DNA of 64,000 bases, from NCBI GenBank assembly GCA_944384265.1, contig CALWSR010000015.1:1-64000 (forward strand), given 5' to 3'. Below are positions 23,865-33,847 of the stretch, piece by piece; the first letter of the stretch is position 1, and the number at the start of each line of letters is the position of its first letter. The stretch comes from an uncultured Clostridia bacterium. Lineage in GTDB: Bacteria > Bacillota > Clostridia > Lachnospirales > Anaerotignaceae. Made by a program: the position numbers and the translations under genes. The notes under the pieces are model-generated. The model was not told the origin of the DNA. It saw nothing but the letters and a program-made list of their open reading frames with translations, and did not search any database.

Positions 23865-24812
23865 ATGAAAGAAGATATTTATAACCGCTATGCCCTTTAT
23901 TTAAAAGAACATTATGGCCAAAGGGTTTACAAGCTGCCCATACACATTGCTGTTTCCTGCCCAAACCGCAGAAACGGCAGCAAGGGCTGCAGCTATTGCG
24001 GAGAAAAGGGCGCCGGATTGGAAAGACTATCCGACGCTTTTTCTGTTGAAGAACAGCTGAAACAAACCATGGGCTATATTCAAAAACGGTATAAGGCAAA
24101 AAAATTTATAGCCTATTTTCAAAGCTTTACAAACACCTATATGCCTTTGGAGCAGTTTTATGAGTATATGAAGCAGGCTGTGATGGAAAACATTGTGGAG
24201 ATTGCCCTTTCTACAAGACCGGATTGCATTGGCAGGCCTTATTTGGAAATATTAAAAGAAATTTCACAAAAAAATCATATAGAAATTACAGTGGAGCTGG
24301 GCTTGCAGACAGCCAATTACCACAGTCTGAAAAAGGTGGGCAGAGGACATACACTGGCAGAATATATAGAAGCGGCTTTGCTTGTAAAGCAGTACGGCTT
24401 TCATTTATGCACCCATGTTATATTAAATCTGCCTTGGGACACAGAGCTGGACGCCATAGAAAGCGCAAAGCTGGTTTCTGTGATGAAAAGTGATTTTGTA
24501 AAGCTGCATGGACTCTACATTGAAAAGGGTACCAAAATGGCGGAGCAATATGAAAAAAAGGAATTTGAAATTTGCTCTGTGGAGGAATATAAAAAAAGGG
24601 TGAAATTGTTTCTGCAATATTTATCCCCTGATATTTGGGTACAAAGAATATTGGGCAGAGCCCCTCAGGAGGATACATTGTTTGCCAACTGGGGACAGAG
24701 CTGGTGGAAAATACGGGATGAAATTGAGCAGGAAATGAAAGCCGAAAAGAGTTATCAAGGCAAACAATTTCACTATTTGGGCGGAAGCGGTGTGAGAGAA
24801 TTTTTGGTCTGA
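23865..24812 (+). CDS. TIGR01212/YhcC-family radical SAM protein
   Basis: The 315-residue protein has a Cys cluster at residues 32, 42 and 45 (CPNRRNGSKGCSYC), the wide-spaced iron-sulfur motif typical of the YhcC/TIGR01212 group, followed by the barrel segments YFQSFTNTY, ALSTRPDCI and ITVELGLQTANY with the GRGHT and HVILNLPW motifs. Radical SAM enzymes cleave S-adenosylmethionine to start radical chemistry; the substrate of this group is unknown. The Cys spacing is shorter than in the usual CPNRDG-x6-GGCxFC form. It follows the small P-loop gene by six bases. Confidence 0.9.
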   Translation: MKEDIYNRYALYLKEHYGQRVYKLPIHIAVSCPNRRNGSKGCSYCGEKGAGLERLSDAFSVEEQLKQTMGYIQKRYKAKKFIAYFQSFTNTYMPLEQFYEYMKQAVMENIVEIALSTRPDCIGRPYLEILKEISQKNHIEITVELGLQTANYHSLKKVGRGHTLAEYIEAALLVKQYGFHLCTHVILNLPWDTELDAIESAKLVSVMKSDFVKLHGLYIEKGTKMAEQYEKKEFEICSVEEYKKRVKLFLQYLSPDIWVQRILGRAPQEDTLFANWGQSWWKIRDEIEQEMKAEKSYQGKQFHYLGGSGVREFLV

Positions 24813-24832
24813 ATGGAAATAGGAAAAATAAA

Positions 24833-25177
24833 TATGCAATTATCATACAAAATTTTTGAAAACAGTATGAATCATAAAAAAAGTACAGCAATTCATTGGC
24901 CGGCAGAGCTTGCCATAAATTTGTCTGCCATCCCCAAAGGCCAGTATTTGCAAAAGCAAAGAATATAAAGTATAAACAGACGATTCATATGAAAAAGGAT
25001 GGAAGCTTCAAAACAGAACAATGGGATTGGCCCTGCTTGCAAGTAACCAAAGAGGTAATGCACCATTATTGTGGTGAAAAATGGCACATAAATCCCATGG
25101 TGCATATGCCAAAAGCAGAAATGAAAAAACTGATTTTGGATATGGAAGTGATGCTTCATAGAAAAGCAATATCATAA
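24833..25177 (+). pseudogene. Possible frameshifted small gene
   Basis: One frame from the ATG at 24833 to a TAA at 24965 encodes 43 residues including STAIHWPAELAINLSAIPKG; a second frame from about 24966, with an ATG at 24990, runs to 25177 and encodes KQTIHMKKDGSFKTEQWDWP and CGEKWHINPMVHMPKAEMKK. Both look like ordinary soluble protein, and joining them by a frameshift near 24955-24965 gives one protein of about 110 residues. I do not recognise the family. Alternatively the second part alone (62 aa) is the gene, but it has no ribosome binding site. Confidence 0.35.
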
Positions 25178-25293
25178 AGGAGCTTATTTTTTGGCAGTAC
25201 ATTGATTTGTTTTTAAAAAGAAATCATTTCTTTTTAAAATATATATTTCCCCATAAAACTGTAAATCAAATATTTGAAAGGAGACATTAGAAT

Positions 25294-26604
25294 ATGCAAA
25301 ATCGTTTTCAAAAAATGTATCAGCAAAAATGCAAATCTCCACAGGAGGTTGCCGGGTATGTACAGTCCGGTTTTATATGCGGCTGCCCCACGGCACTGGG
25401 AGAGCCTACTGCCATTGTGGATGCAGTGGGTGAAAGAGCCAAAAGGGGCGAAATAGAAGGGGTGTATCACCATGCCATATTGTGTGTCAAAGGAGGACCT
25501 TTTTTAGATGCCACATTGAAAGGAAAATATGATTATGTTTCTTGGTTTACAGGAGGCGCAGGCAGGAAAGGAGTGCAGGAGGGAGCGTATGACTATGTTC
25601 CCAACCATTACAGCACTGCGCCAAAATACTGGAGAGAGCTGATGCCTACATTAGATGTATTTTATGCAGAGGTTTCTCCTATGGACAAACATGGCTATTT
25701 TTCCTGCGGTATGTCTGCTGCGGAGGTAGCTGCCATGCTGGAGAGGGCAAACATTGTGCTGCTGGATGTCAATGATAAAATGCCCAGAACATTTGGAAAC
25801 AACATGATACATATTTCCCAGGTGACAGCCCTTTGTGAATCCTCCAGACCATTGCTGGAGCTGCAAAATCCGCCTTTGTCTGAAAATGATAAAAAAATAG
25901 GAAAACTGATTGCGGATTTGATACCAAACGGCGCCACATTTCAGCTGGGCATTGGAGGCATTCCCAATGCGGTGGGAATGCTTTTGAAGGAAAAAGAGGA
26001 TTTAGGCATTCATACAGAAATGTTTACAGACAGTATGGTAGATTTGATAGAATGCGGTGCTGTTACAAATGAAAGAAAACCCATTAACAAAGGCAAAACC
26101 ATTGCCACATTGGCTTGGGGTACACAAAAAATGTATGATTTTGTAGATGATAATCCTGCTTTTGAAATGCATCCCGTAGATTATACCAACAATCCCAGCA
26201 TCATTGCACAGCATGACAATTTTGTTTCTGTCAATGCCTGTGTGGAGGTGGATTTGTTTGGCCAGGTTTGTGCAGAAAGCATAGGTACAAAGCATTACAG
26301 CGGCAGCGGCGGACAGGTGGACTTTGTAAGAGGCACCAATCTGTCAAAGGGGGGACAGGGCTTTATTGCCATGCAGTCCACTGCAAAAAACGGCACCATT
26401 TCTAAAATTAAACCAACATTGACGCCCGGCTCCATTGTGACCACAGTAAAAAATGATGTGGATTATATTGTAACAGAGCATGGCGCAGCAAGACTGAAAG
26501 GGCTGACAGCAGGAAAAAGAGCCCGGCTTTTGATTTCTCTGGCGGCACCCCAGTTTAGAGAGGAATTGACATTTGAAGCCAAAAAAATGAATTTGATGGT
26601 ATGA
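25294..26604 (+). CDS. Acetyl-CoA hydrolase/transferase family CoA-transferase
   Basis: The 436-residue protein belongs to the family of 4-hydroxybutyrate and butyryl-CoA:acetate CoA-transferases. Landmarks are FTGGAGRKGVQEG (about 85-97), the Gly-rich QLGIGGIPNAVG (about 217-228), HTEMFTDSMVDL (about 240-251) and HYSGSGGQVDFVRG. Glu242 in HTEM lies where the catalytic glutamate (Glu238) of the Clostridium aminobutyricum enzyme would be; this alignment is by eye. It exchanges CoA between acyl-CoA and acetate or another acid in fermentation. AAAGGAGA precedes the ATG. The acyl specificity cannot be read from sequence. Confidence 0.88.
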   Translation: MQNRFQKMYQQKCKSPQEVAGYVQSGFICGCPTALGEPTAIVDAVGERAKRGEIEGVYHHAILCVKGGPFLDATLKGKYDYVSWFTGGAGRKGVQEGAYDYVPNHYSTAPKYWRELMPTLDVFYAEVSPMDKHGYFSCGMSAAEVAAMLERANIVLLDVNDKMPRTFGNNMIHISQVTALCESSRPLLELQNPPLSENDKKIGKLIADLIPNGATFQLGIGGIPNAVGMLLKEKEDLGIHTEMFTDSMVDLIECGAVTNERKPINKGKTIATLAWGTQKMYDFVDDNPAFEMHPVDYTNNPSIIAQHDNFVSVNACVEVDLFGQVCAESIGTKHYSGSGGQVDFVRGTNLSKGGQGFIAMQSTAKNGTISKIKPTLTPGSIVTTVKNDVDYIVTEHGAARLKGLTAGKRARLLISLAAPQFREELTFEAKKMNLMV

Positions 26605-26609
26605 TGATA

Positions 26610-26637
26610 TTGCCCCTATATTTTGATATAGGGGCAA
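26610..26637. repeat. Perfect 11-bp hairpin between CoA-transferase and deaminase genes
   Basis: TTGCCCCTATA (26610-26620) and TATAGGGGCAA (26627-26637) form a perfect stem with a six-base loop. No U run follows on either strand, so it is more likely an RNA-stabilising or processing element than a terminator. Confidence 0.55.
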
Positions 26638-26665
26638 ACTATATGATAAAAAAAGGGGAGATAAT

Positions 26666-27115
26666 ATGCGTGCAAGCTGGGATGAATATTTTATGGAAAT
26701 TGTGGAAGTGGTTAAAACCCGTTCCACTTGTCTGCGCCGTCAGGTGGGGGCAGTGATTGTGAAGGATAACCGCATTATTACAACAGGATATAACGGTGCC
26801 CCTTCCCATTTGAAGCACTGCACAGAGCTGGGGGGCTGTGAAAGACAAAGACTGGGTGTGCCTTCCGGACAACGGCATGAGCTTTGCCGTGCTTTGCACG
26901 CAGAGCAAAATGCTATCATACAGGCGGCAAAGCTGGGCAACACCACAGAAGGGGCAACACTGTATGTCAATATACAGCCCTGTGTGATTTGTGCCAAAAT
27001 GCTCATCAATGCCGGCATTGTTCGTGTGGTTTATAAAGGGGAATATCCCGACCCTATGGCAAGTGCCATGCTGGAGGAGGCAGGCATTGAAACAGTGAAT
27101 ATCAATGAAAAATGA
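26666..27115 (+). CDS. dCMP deaminase (ComE operon protein 2-like)
   Basis: The 149-residue protein has the zinc-dependent cytidine/deoxycytidylate deaminase motifs: HAEQNAI (about 78-84, with zinc-ligand His and catalytic Glu) and PCVICAK (about 105-111, two Cys ligands). The N terminus ([29 protein letters not shown], split here as SWDEYFMEI near 4-12) is typical of ComEB-type dCMP deaminases. It converts dCMP to dUMP for thymidylate synthesis. GGGGAG lies six bases before the ATG. Confidence 0.93.
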   Translation: MRASWDEYFMEIVEVVKTRSTCLRRQVGAVIVKDNRIITTGYNGAPSHLKHCTELGGCERQRLGVPSGQRHELCRALHAEQNAIIQAAKLGNTTEGATLYVNIQPCVICAKMLINAGIVRVVYKGEYPDPMASAMLEEAGIETVNINEK

Positions 27116-27175
27116 AATAGGAATTTGTATGCTTTTTGAAAGAAGTCAAAGGATTTTTTGGATATATTATAAATA

Positions 27176-27215
27176 AAAAGGGTATATTGTATGGGCATTG
27201 TGAAAAGCCCTTTTT
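27176..27215 (+). terminator. Intrinsic terminator after the dCMP deaminase gene
   Basis: AAAAAGGG (27176-27183) pairs with CCCTTTTT (27208-27215), with an inner GGGC/GCCC alternative, and T-rich sequence continues. Confidence 0.6.
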
Positions 27216-27308
27216 GTTTTGCCAGAAAAAGCATAGTATAATTTCAAAAAGCCATTGTTTCTCAGTTTTTTTATTTTACAAAAAAGAGATTTTTTGTAAA
27301 ATAGCATA

Positions 27309-27336
27309 TTGACAATTCTGTAAAAAGGCGTATACT
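27309..27336 (+). promoter_or_regulatory. Promoter of the YheO-phzF pair
   Basis: TTGACA (27309-27314) and TATACT (27331-27336) are separated by 16 bases, about 48 bp before the regulator start. Confidence 0.7.
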
Positions 27337-27383
27337 GTAAAACAATTTGATTGATATACAAACTAATTGTTAGGTGAAAATAT

Positions 27384-28043
27384 ATGGAAGTAAATATGGA
27401 GTTTTTGAAACGCTTTTTAAACAACATAGGTATGTTGTTTGGAGAAAATTGTGAAATTGTACTTCACGATTTTACAGGGGATTATGAAAAAACCGTTGTA
27501 CATATTGTAAATGGACAGGTTTCAGGCAGAAAAATAGGGGATTGTCCCAGCAGCTTCTTTTTTGAACATTTGGTAGATGGGGAAATTGTCATGGAGGACA
27601 AGCCTGTTTATTTTAATACCATACAAAAGGGAAAAATACTCAAATCCTCCACCACATTTTTAAAAAACAAAAATGGCAAAATCATAGGCTCTGTCTGTAT
27701 CAATTTTGATGTTACAGCTTTTTTTGCTGCAAAAGCTGTGCTGGACGGCTTTTTGCATGAGGGAAGGGAGGAAGCTGTACAGGAGGGAGAGCTGCTTGTC
27801 AGAAATGTGGGGGAATTGCTGGAATATTATTTGACACAGTGTGAAAATGAAATTGGCAAGCCTGCTGTGACCATGAATAAAGAAGAAAAAATGAAGGCAC
27901 TACGCTATTTAGATGAAAAAGGAGTGCTGCAAATTACAAAAGCAAATATAAGGCTTTGTCAGTTTTTTCAAATATCAAAATTTACATTATATCATTATTT
28001 AGATGAGATTCGAGAAAAAAAAGAAGGAGGAAAAGGATTATGA
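27384..28043 (+). CDS. YheO-like PAS-domain transcriptional regulator
   Basis: The 219-residue protein has an N-terminal YheO-like PAS domain (NCEIVLHDFTGDYEKTVVHI near 22-41; SSTTFLKNKNGKIIGSVCIN near 88-107) and a C-terminal helix-turn-helix (KMKALRYLDEKGVLQITKA near 168-186; ISKFTLYHYLDEI near 197-209). Such proteins are thought to bind a small ligand and regulate an adjacent enzyme gene. Its stop overlaps the phzF-like start in ATGA, so the pair is translationally coupled, which supports PhzF as the partner. The ribosome binding site is weak (AGGTGAAA). Confidence 0.87.
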   Translation: MEVNMEFLKRFLNNIGMLFGENCEIVLHDFTGDYEKTVVHIVNGQVSGRKIGDCPSSFFFEHLVDGEIVMEDKPVYFNTIQKGKILKSSTTFLKNKNGKIIGSVCINFDVTAFFAAKAVLDGFLHEGREEAVQEGELLVRNVGELLEYYLTQCENEIGKPAVTMNKEEKMKALRYLDEKGVLQITKANIRLCQFFQISKFTLYHYLDEIREKKEGGKGL

Positions 28044-28816
28044 AGTATTTTGTAGTGGATGCTTTTGCAGAAAAAGTGTTTGGAGGAAATCCGGCAGGGG
28101 TTTGTGTGCTGGAAAAGGCCATTGCCCCAGAGCTGATGCAGTCCATTGCCAAAGAAAACAATTTGTCAGAAACCGCATTTGTATATCCTGAAGAGGACCA
28201 TTATTGCTTGAGATGGTTTACACCGGCCGATGAAATTGATTTGTGCGGCCATGCCACACTGGGTACTGCCTATGTGATTTCAAATTTTGTAGAAAAAGAC
28301 GCAAAAATTATGCATTTTCATACCAAAAGCGGTGTTTTGACAGTGGAGAGAAAGGGAGATTTGTTTGAAATGGATTTTCCTTCCCGTATGCCGGAAAAAA
28401 TAGATGCTGTGGAAAATGTGGCAGACATCATTGGCATCAAACCGGTGGAAACCCATTTGTCAAGGGATTTGATAGTGGTGCTGGAAAGTGAGAAGGATGT
28501 CAAAAATGTACAGCCTGATTTTGCAAAAATGGAGCAGCTGGATATGGGCCTGTGTGTGGTTGTGACGGCAAAAGGAGAAAAAGAGGACTTTGTTTCCCGT
28601 TGCTTTGCACCAAAGCTGGGAGTCAATGAAGACCCGGTGACAGGCTCCACCCACAGTACGCTCATTCCTTTTTGGGCAGAAAGACTGCAAAAACAAAATA
28701 TGGTGGCAAGACAGCTTTCTCAAAGAGGCGGTGTGCTTTACTGTGAAAATGCAGGAGAAAGGGTGAAGGTGAGCGGAAAGGCTGTATTGTATATGGTGGG
28801 AGAATTGGAAGTGTAA
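28040..28816 (+). CDS. PhzF-family isomerase-like protein
   Basis: The 258-residue protein has the PhzF family hallmarks: MKYFVVDAFAEKVFGGNPAGV at the N terminus, the catalytic glutamate in NNLSETAFVYP (about 40-50), RWFTPADEIDLCGHATLGTA (about 58-77) and EDPVTGSTHSTLIPFW near 197-212. PhzF enzymes catalyse proton-shift isomerisations on small ring metabolites; most homologues outside phenazine operons have unknown substrates, and no phenazine genes are near. AAGGAGGAAAAGG precedes the ATG. Coupled to the upstream regulator by a 4-bp overlap. Confidence 0.9.
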   Translation: MKYFVVDAFAEKVFGGNPAGVCVLEKAIAPELMQSIAKENNLSETAFVYPEEDHYCLRWFTPADEIDLCGHATLGTAYVISNFVEKDAKIMHFHTKSGVLTVERKGDLFEMDFPSRMPEKIDAVENVADIIGIKPVETHLSRDLIVVLESEKDVKNVQPDFAKMEQLDMGLCVVVTAKGEKEDFVSRCFAPKLGVNEDPVTGSTHSTLIPFWAERLQKQNMVARQLSQRGGVLYCENAGERVKVSGKAVLYMVGELEV

Positions 28817-29040
28817 TGATGGATGCACTTTTAAAAAAAGAAAGTAAAGCCATATTTTTGAAATTGCCCATAGGAATGTAATAGTGTCATGCGCTTTTGA
28901 AAAAACAAGGCCATGCTTATGAAATGAGAAAATAGGAAGCTATGCACTTTTGAAAAAGTATGAAAAGCCAGGATACATATGGCAATGTATGAAAAAAAAT
29001 ACAAAAAATAATCACCAAAAATAAAAAAATGGAAAAAAAA

Positions 29041-29080
29041 TAAGTCACAAATTTTTTAGTGGATTTGTGACTTATTTTAT
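29041..29080. terminator. Bidirectional terminator hairpin
   Basis: TAAGTCACAAAT (29041-29052) and ATTTGTGACTTA (29063-29074) form a perfect 12-bp stem with T-rich sequence on both sides in both directions. It lies 225 bp after the PhzF gene. No gene is visible from 28817 to the rpoB leader at about 29760 apart from the rpoB promoter. Confidence 0.75.
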
Positions 29081-29530
29081 ATATTTTTAAAAAAGGGGGC
29101 TGGAAGAGATTTTGGAACAAAGAAAATGTATGATTTCAGCCAAGAAATGGTATGCAAGAAAAACAGAAACGAAAACAGCTGGAAATGGGATTGCATCAAA
29201 ATGGGGCAAAACCATTGATTTCCTTTTATGCTCTCAATATATGTGTTTGTCACAGCAAACAGCTTAAGCATTTCCTGCCGGCCCGCTTTAGACTATCTGC
29301 AAAGTGGATATCATGAGAAATGGGGCAGTAATCAAATCCCATACAATCCTCTGTTATTTTACGCTGTATGGATATAATTTAGTATTATGATACACTTCAA
29401 ATCAAAATGCGCCGTCGGCAGAGTATTGTTGATATACCATATTATTGTTCACACCATGCCCTCCTTTATTTGTGCTGCTTAGACATGACATAAGCATATG
29501 GGGCATGAAAAAACACAATAAAAAAAGGCC

Positions 29531-29559
29531 TTGACAAAAAGACCACAATATGGTAACAT
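29531..29559 (+). promoter_or_regulatory. Probable promoter of rpoBC
   Basis: TTGACA (29531-29536) and TAACAT (29554-29559) are separated by 17 bases, about 370 bp before rpoB. It would give a long leader that contains the structured segment at 29781-29875. Confidence 0.6.
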
Positions 29560-29780
29560 ACTGACTATATCAGCCAAGCTGCATACTACTGCACTTTCTA
29601 TAAAAAGTATAACACAATGCAGTGAAAATATCAACAGGTTTTTGTCAGTTTTTTTATAAAAAAAATAATATGTTGTTTTATCATCATGGAAAGTGTCAAA
29701 AAAAAGGAGTATGACAGCAGTGCATTGTGCAATTTTACATGAAGGGGTTTGTCAATATGCAAAAACACCCTGATTTTACG

Positions 29781-29875
29781 AAATTAGAATCTTCTTGGAA
29801 GGGCTTTTGTTAGGGCTACTGATCAAAGGTAGTACAGGCAAAGGTCTAACTTTGTTTGATTCTAAATTTTTTTGT
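29781..29875 (+). promoter_or_regulatory. Candidate attenuator RNA in the rpoB leader
   Basis: An outer stem pairs AAATTAGAATC (29781-29791) with GATTCTAAATTT (29858-29869) and is followed by a T run, the form of an intrinsic terminator. Nested inside are GTTAG (29809-29813) with CTAAC (29846-29850) and CTAC (29817-29820) with GTAG (29829-29832). The structure ends about 50 bases before the rpoB start. It may couple RNA polymerase synthesis to a signal; I know of no named RNA family that matches it. Confidence 0.55.
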
Positions 29876-29925
29876 AGGGACAAATTTTTAAGCGGCGTAA
29901 TGAATATTTTCGAGAGGTGACATGG

Positions 29926-32900
29926 ATGGAAAAAAACAGAATTCACGCACTGCCCTTGGGTGACAGTGTAAGAATGAGTTATTCAAGAATCAACGAGGTT
30001 CTTGAAATGCCAAACCTGATTGAAGTGCAAAAAGACAGCTACCAATGGTTTTTGGACGAGGGTTTAAATGAAGTCTTTGAGGACATTTCTCCTATTATGG
30101 ATTTCAGCGGCAATCTGGAATTGAAGCTGACGGATTTTATACTGGATTCCGAGCCGAAATATTCTATTGAAGAATGTAAGGAACGGGATGCAACCTATGC
30201 GGCGGCATTGAAGGTAAAAGCCAGATTATACAACAAAGAGCTGGATGAAATCAAAGAGCAGGAAATTTTTATGGGAGATTTTCCTTTGATGACAGAAACA
30301 GGCACATTTATTATCAATGGCGCAGAGCGTGTCATTGTCAGCCAGCTAGTGCGCTCTCCTGGTATTTATTATGCTTCTGATTTTGATAAAGTAGGAAAGA
30401 AGCTGCTTTCGGCCACAGTCATTCCCAACAGAGGTGCTTGGCTGGAATATGAAACAGACTCCAACGACGTATTTTATGTGCGTGTGGACAGAACCAGAAA
30501 GGTGCCTGTGACAGTGCTTATCAGAGCATTGGGCATTGGCAGTGATGCAGAAATTATAGAATTGTTTGGAGAAGAGCCTAAAATATTGGCAACCATAGAA
30601 AAAGACGTGGCAAAATCCTATGAAGAGGGATTGATTGAGCTGTATAAAAAGCTGCGCCCTGGAGAGCCTCCCACTGTGGAAAGCTCTGAAACACTGCTTA
30701 GAGGTATGTTTTTTGACCCAAAAAGATATGACCTGGCAAAGGTGGGACGCTACAAATTTAACAAAAAGCTGGCACTGCGCAACAGAGTCAAGGGGGCTGT
30801 GCTGGCAGAAAATGTGGTGGACCCTATGACAGGGGAAGTGATTGCAGAGGCCGGCATGAAGCTGACCATGGAATTGTGCGATGAAATACAAAACACAGGC
30901 ATTGCCTTTATTTACATTGAGCAAGAGGAGCCGGAAGAAAGAAAGGTGAAGATACTCACCAATCAGGTGGTAGACATTGACCCTTATTTGTCAGAATTTG
31001 ATTTGACAGGGGCAGATGTGGGCATAAAAGAAAAGGTATATTATCCTGTTTTGGCAAAAATATTGGAAGAATATGACACAGCAGAAGAAATCAAAGCTGT
31101 CATCAAAGAAAATATGCATGAGCTGCTTCCAAAGCACATTACACTGGAGGATATTATGGCTTCCATGAATTATGTGATGCAGCTTGACTATGGCTATGGC
31201 AATGTAGACGACATTGACCATTTGGGCAACAGACGCATCCGCTCTGTGGGTGAGCTGCTTCAAAACCAATTCCGCATTGGTCTTTCCAGAATGGAAAGAG
31301 TGGTGAGAGAAAGAATGACCACACAGGACATTGCTGTTGTGACACCTCAGGCACTTATCAATGTACGGCCTGTGACAGCGGCCATAAAGGAATTTTTTGG
31401 AAGCTCTCAGTTATCCCAGTTTATGGACCAGAACAATCCTCTTTCTGAATTGACCCACAAACGCCGTCTGTCTGCATTGGGCCCCGGCGGTCTGTCCAGA
31501 GAAAGAGCCGGCTTTGAAGTGCGTGACGTGCATCACTCCCATTATGGCAGAATGTGCCCCATTGAAACCCCTGAAGGTCCTAACATTGGTTTGATTAACT
31601 CACTGGCAACATTTGCCAGAATCAATGAATATGGCTTTATTGAAGCACCTTACAGAAAGGTGGACCAGACAGGAGAGGAACCAAGAGTAACCGACGAATT
31701 TGTATATGTGACAGCAGACGAAGAAGAGAACTTCAACGTGGCACAGGCAAACGAGCCTTTGGACGAAGAAGGTCACTTCCTGCACAAAAAAGTAACAGGC
31801 CGTCACAGAGAAGATATTATCGAAGTAGACAGAAAAGAAATCCATTTGATGGACGTTTCTCCAAAACAGATGGTTTCTGTGGCAACAGCATTGATTCCTT
31901 TTTTGGAAAATGATGACGCAAACAGGGCATTGATGGGCTCCAATATGCAGCGTCAGGCTGTGCCGCTGCTTGTGACAGACTCCCCCATTGTGGGTACCGG
32001 CATGGAATACAAAGCGGCAAAGGACTCAGGCATTTGTGTCATTGCAAAAAACGGCGGCATTGCAGAAAAGGTTTCTGCCAATGAAATCATTGTCAAAACA
32101 GATTTGGGCAAACGAGATACCTATCGTTTGATAAAATATCAAAGAAGCAACCAAAGCACCTGTCTGAACCAAAGACCTATCATCAACCAAGGGGAGAGAG
32201 TGGAGGCAGGACAGATTATTGCAGACGGTGCTTCCACATCCAACGGTGAGCTGGCTCTTGGAAAAAATCCTCTCATTGGTTTTATGACATGGGAAGGCTA
32301 CAACTACGAGGATGCCGTGCTTTTGAGCGAAAAGCTGGTGCAGGAGGATGTATATACCTCTGTACACGTCAATGAATTTGAATCAGAATCCAGAGATACC
32401 AAGCTGGGACCGGAGGAAATCACAAGAGATATTCCAAATGTGGGTGAAGATGCCCTCCGTGATTTGGACGAAAGAGGCATTGTCCGCATTGGTGCAGAGG
32501 TACGCCCCAATGACATATTGGTTGGAAAGGTGACACCAAAGGGAGAAACAGAGCTGACAGCAGAGGAAAGGCTTTTGAGGGCCATTTTTGGAGAAAAAGC
32601 AAGAGAAGTGAGAGATACCTCTTTGAGAGTACCCCATGGTGAAACAGGCATTGTAGTGGATGTGAAAATATTTACAAGAGAAAACGGCGATGACATCGGC
32701 CCCGGTGTGAACCAGCTTGTAAGAGTATATATTGCACAGAAAAGAAAAATTTCTGTGGGGGACAAAATGGCCGGCAGACACGGCAACAAGGGTGTTGTTT
32801 CCAGAGTGCTTCCGGTGGAGGATATGCCATTTTTGCCAAACGGCCGTTCATTAGACATTGTATTGAATCCTTTGGGCATTCCTTCCCGTATGAATATCGG

Positions 32901-33828
32901 ACAGGTATTGGAAACCCATTTGAGCCTTGCGGCGAAAGCGTTGGGCTGGAAAGTGGCCACACCTGTATTTGACGGTGCAGACGAGGTCAGCATTATGGAT
33001 ACACTGGAAATGGCAAATGATTATGTCAATACCAGCTGGGAAGCATTTTCTGAAAAATGGAAGGATTTGCTGCAAGGCGATATTTATGACGAGCTTTATG
33101 CCAACAGGGACCACAGAGAAGAATGGAAGGGTGTAAAATTAAGCAGAGATGGTAAAGTGGAGCTGCGTGACGGCAGAACAGGAGAAGTGTTTGACAACAG
33201 AGTTACCATTGGATTTATGCACTATTTGAAGCTGCACCATTTGGTAGATGATAAAATCCATGCCCGTTCCACAGGCCCTTACTCTCTTGTGACACAGCAG
33301 CCACTGGGTGGTAAAGCACAGTTTGGCGGGCAGCGTTTTGGAGAGATGGAGGTGTGGGCGCTGGAGGCATATGGCGCCGCTTACACATTGCAGGAAATAC
33401 TGACAGTAAAATCCGACGATATTGTAGGACGTGTGAAAACATATGAAGCCATTGTAAAGGGTGAAAATATTCCAGAGCCTGGCGTACCGGAATCCTTCAA
33501 AGTGCTGTTGAAAGAATTGCAGTCCTTGGCACTGGATATCCGTGTGCTGAGAGAAGACCAGACAGAAGTGGAAATCAAAGAATCCATTGACGATGTGGAT
33601 GATTTGAATGTGAACATTGACGGCTATGAAAAAGATGGAGAAGAGGACAGAAATGCCTTTATGCACACATCCGTGCCCATGTCAGAGGAAGAAAACCTCA
33701 TTGATTTTCTTTTTGACGGAGAAGAAGGCATGGAAACGGCAGACGATGATTTGCTGGATGATTATACAGACGATGTGGATGATTTTATGAGCGATGATTT
33801 GGACGATATGGATTTGGACGAAGAATAA
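29926..33828 (+). CDS. rpoB: RNA polymerase beta subunit
   Basis: The 1,300-residue product contains all standard beta landmarks: the N-terminal [20 protein letters not shown], the rifampicin pocket [20 protein letters not shown] followed by [14 protein letters not shown] with wild-type residues, the [15 protein letters not shown] block, [13 protein letters not shown] and the C-terminal [18 protein letters not shown]. The acidic tail ([19 protein letters not shown]) is longer than in many relatives. The ATG at 29926 follows GAGAGGTGA by about six bases; a GTG at 29917 overlaps that site. rpoC follows after 19 bases. Unlike the usual order, rplL is 9 kb away. Confidence 0.98.
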   Translation: MEKNRIHALPLGDSVRMSYSRINEVLEMPNLIEVQKDSYQWFLDEGLNEVFEDISPIMDFSGNLELKLTDFILDSEPKYSIEECKERDATYAAALKVKARLYNKELDEIKEQEIFMGDFPLMTETGTFIINGAERVIVSQLVRSPGIYYASDFDKVGKKLLSATVIPNRGAWLEYETDSNDVFYVRVDRTRKVPVTVLIRALGIGSDAEIIELFGEEPKILATIEKDVAKSYEEGLIELYKKLRPGEPPTVESSETLLRGMFFDPKRYDLAKVGRYKFNKKLALRNRVKGAVLAENVVDPMTGEVIAEAGMKLTMELCDEIQNTGIAFIYIEQEEPEERKVKILTNQVVDIDPYLSEFDLTGADVGIKEKVYYPVLAKILEEYDTAEEIKAVIKENMHELLPKHITLEDIMASMNYVMQLDYGYGNVDDIDHLGNRRIRSVGELLQNQFRIGLSRMERVVRERMTTQDIAVVTPQALINVRPVTAAIKEFFGSSQLSQFMDQNNPLSELTHKRRLSALGPGGLSRERAGFEVRDVHHSHYGRMCPIETPEGPNIGLINSLATFARINEYGFIEAPYRKVDQTGEEPRVTDEFVYVTADEEENFNVAQANEPLDEEGHFLHKKVTGRHREDIIEVDRKEIHLMDVSPKQMVSVATALIPFLENDDANRALMGSNMQRQAVPLLVTDSPIVGTGMEYKAAKDSGICVIAKNGGIAEKVSANEIIVKTDLGKRDTYRLIKYQRSNQSTCLNQRPIINQGERVEAGQIIADGASTSNGELALGKNPLIGFMTWEGYNYEDAVLLSEKLVQEDVYTSVHVNEFESESRDTKLGPEEITRDIPNVGEDALRDLDERGIVRIGAEVRPNDILVGKVTPKGETELTAEERLLRAIFGEKAREVRDTSLRVPHGETGIVVDVKIFTRENGDDIGPGVNQLVRVYIAQKRKISVGDKMAGRHGNKGVVSRVLPVEDMPFLPNGRSLDIVLNPLGIPSRMNIGQVLETHLSLAAKALGWKVATPVFDGADEVSIMDTLEMANDYVNTSWEAFSEKWKDLLQGDIYDELYANRDHREEWKGVKLSRDGKVELRDGRTGEVFDNRVTIGFMHYLKLHHLVDDKIHARSTGPYSLVTQQPLGGKAQFGGQRFGEMEVWALEAYGAAYTLQEILTVKSDDIVGRVKTYEAIVKGENIPEPGVPESFKVLLKELQSLALDIRVLREDQTEVEIKESIDDVDDLNVNIDGYEKDGEEDRNAFMHTSVPMSEEENLIDFLFDGEEGMETADDDLLDDYTDDVDDFMSDDLDDMDLDEE

Positions 33829-33847
33829 GAAAGGAGCATGAACAACC

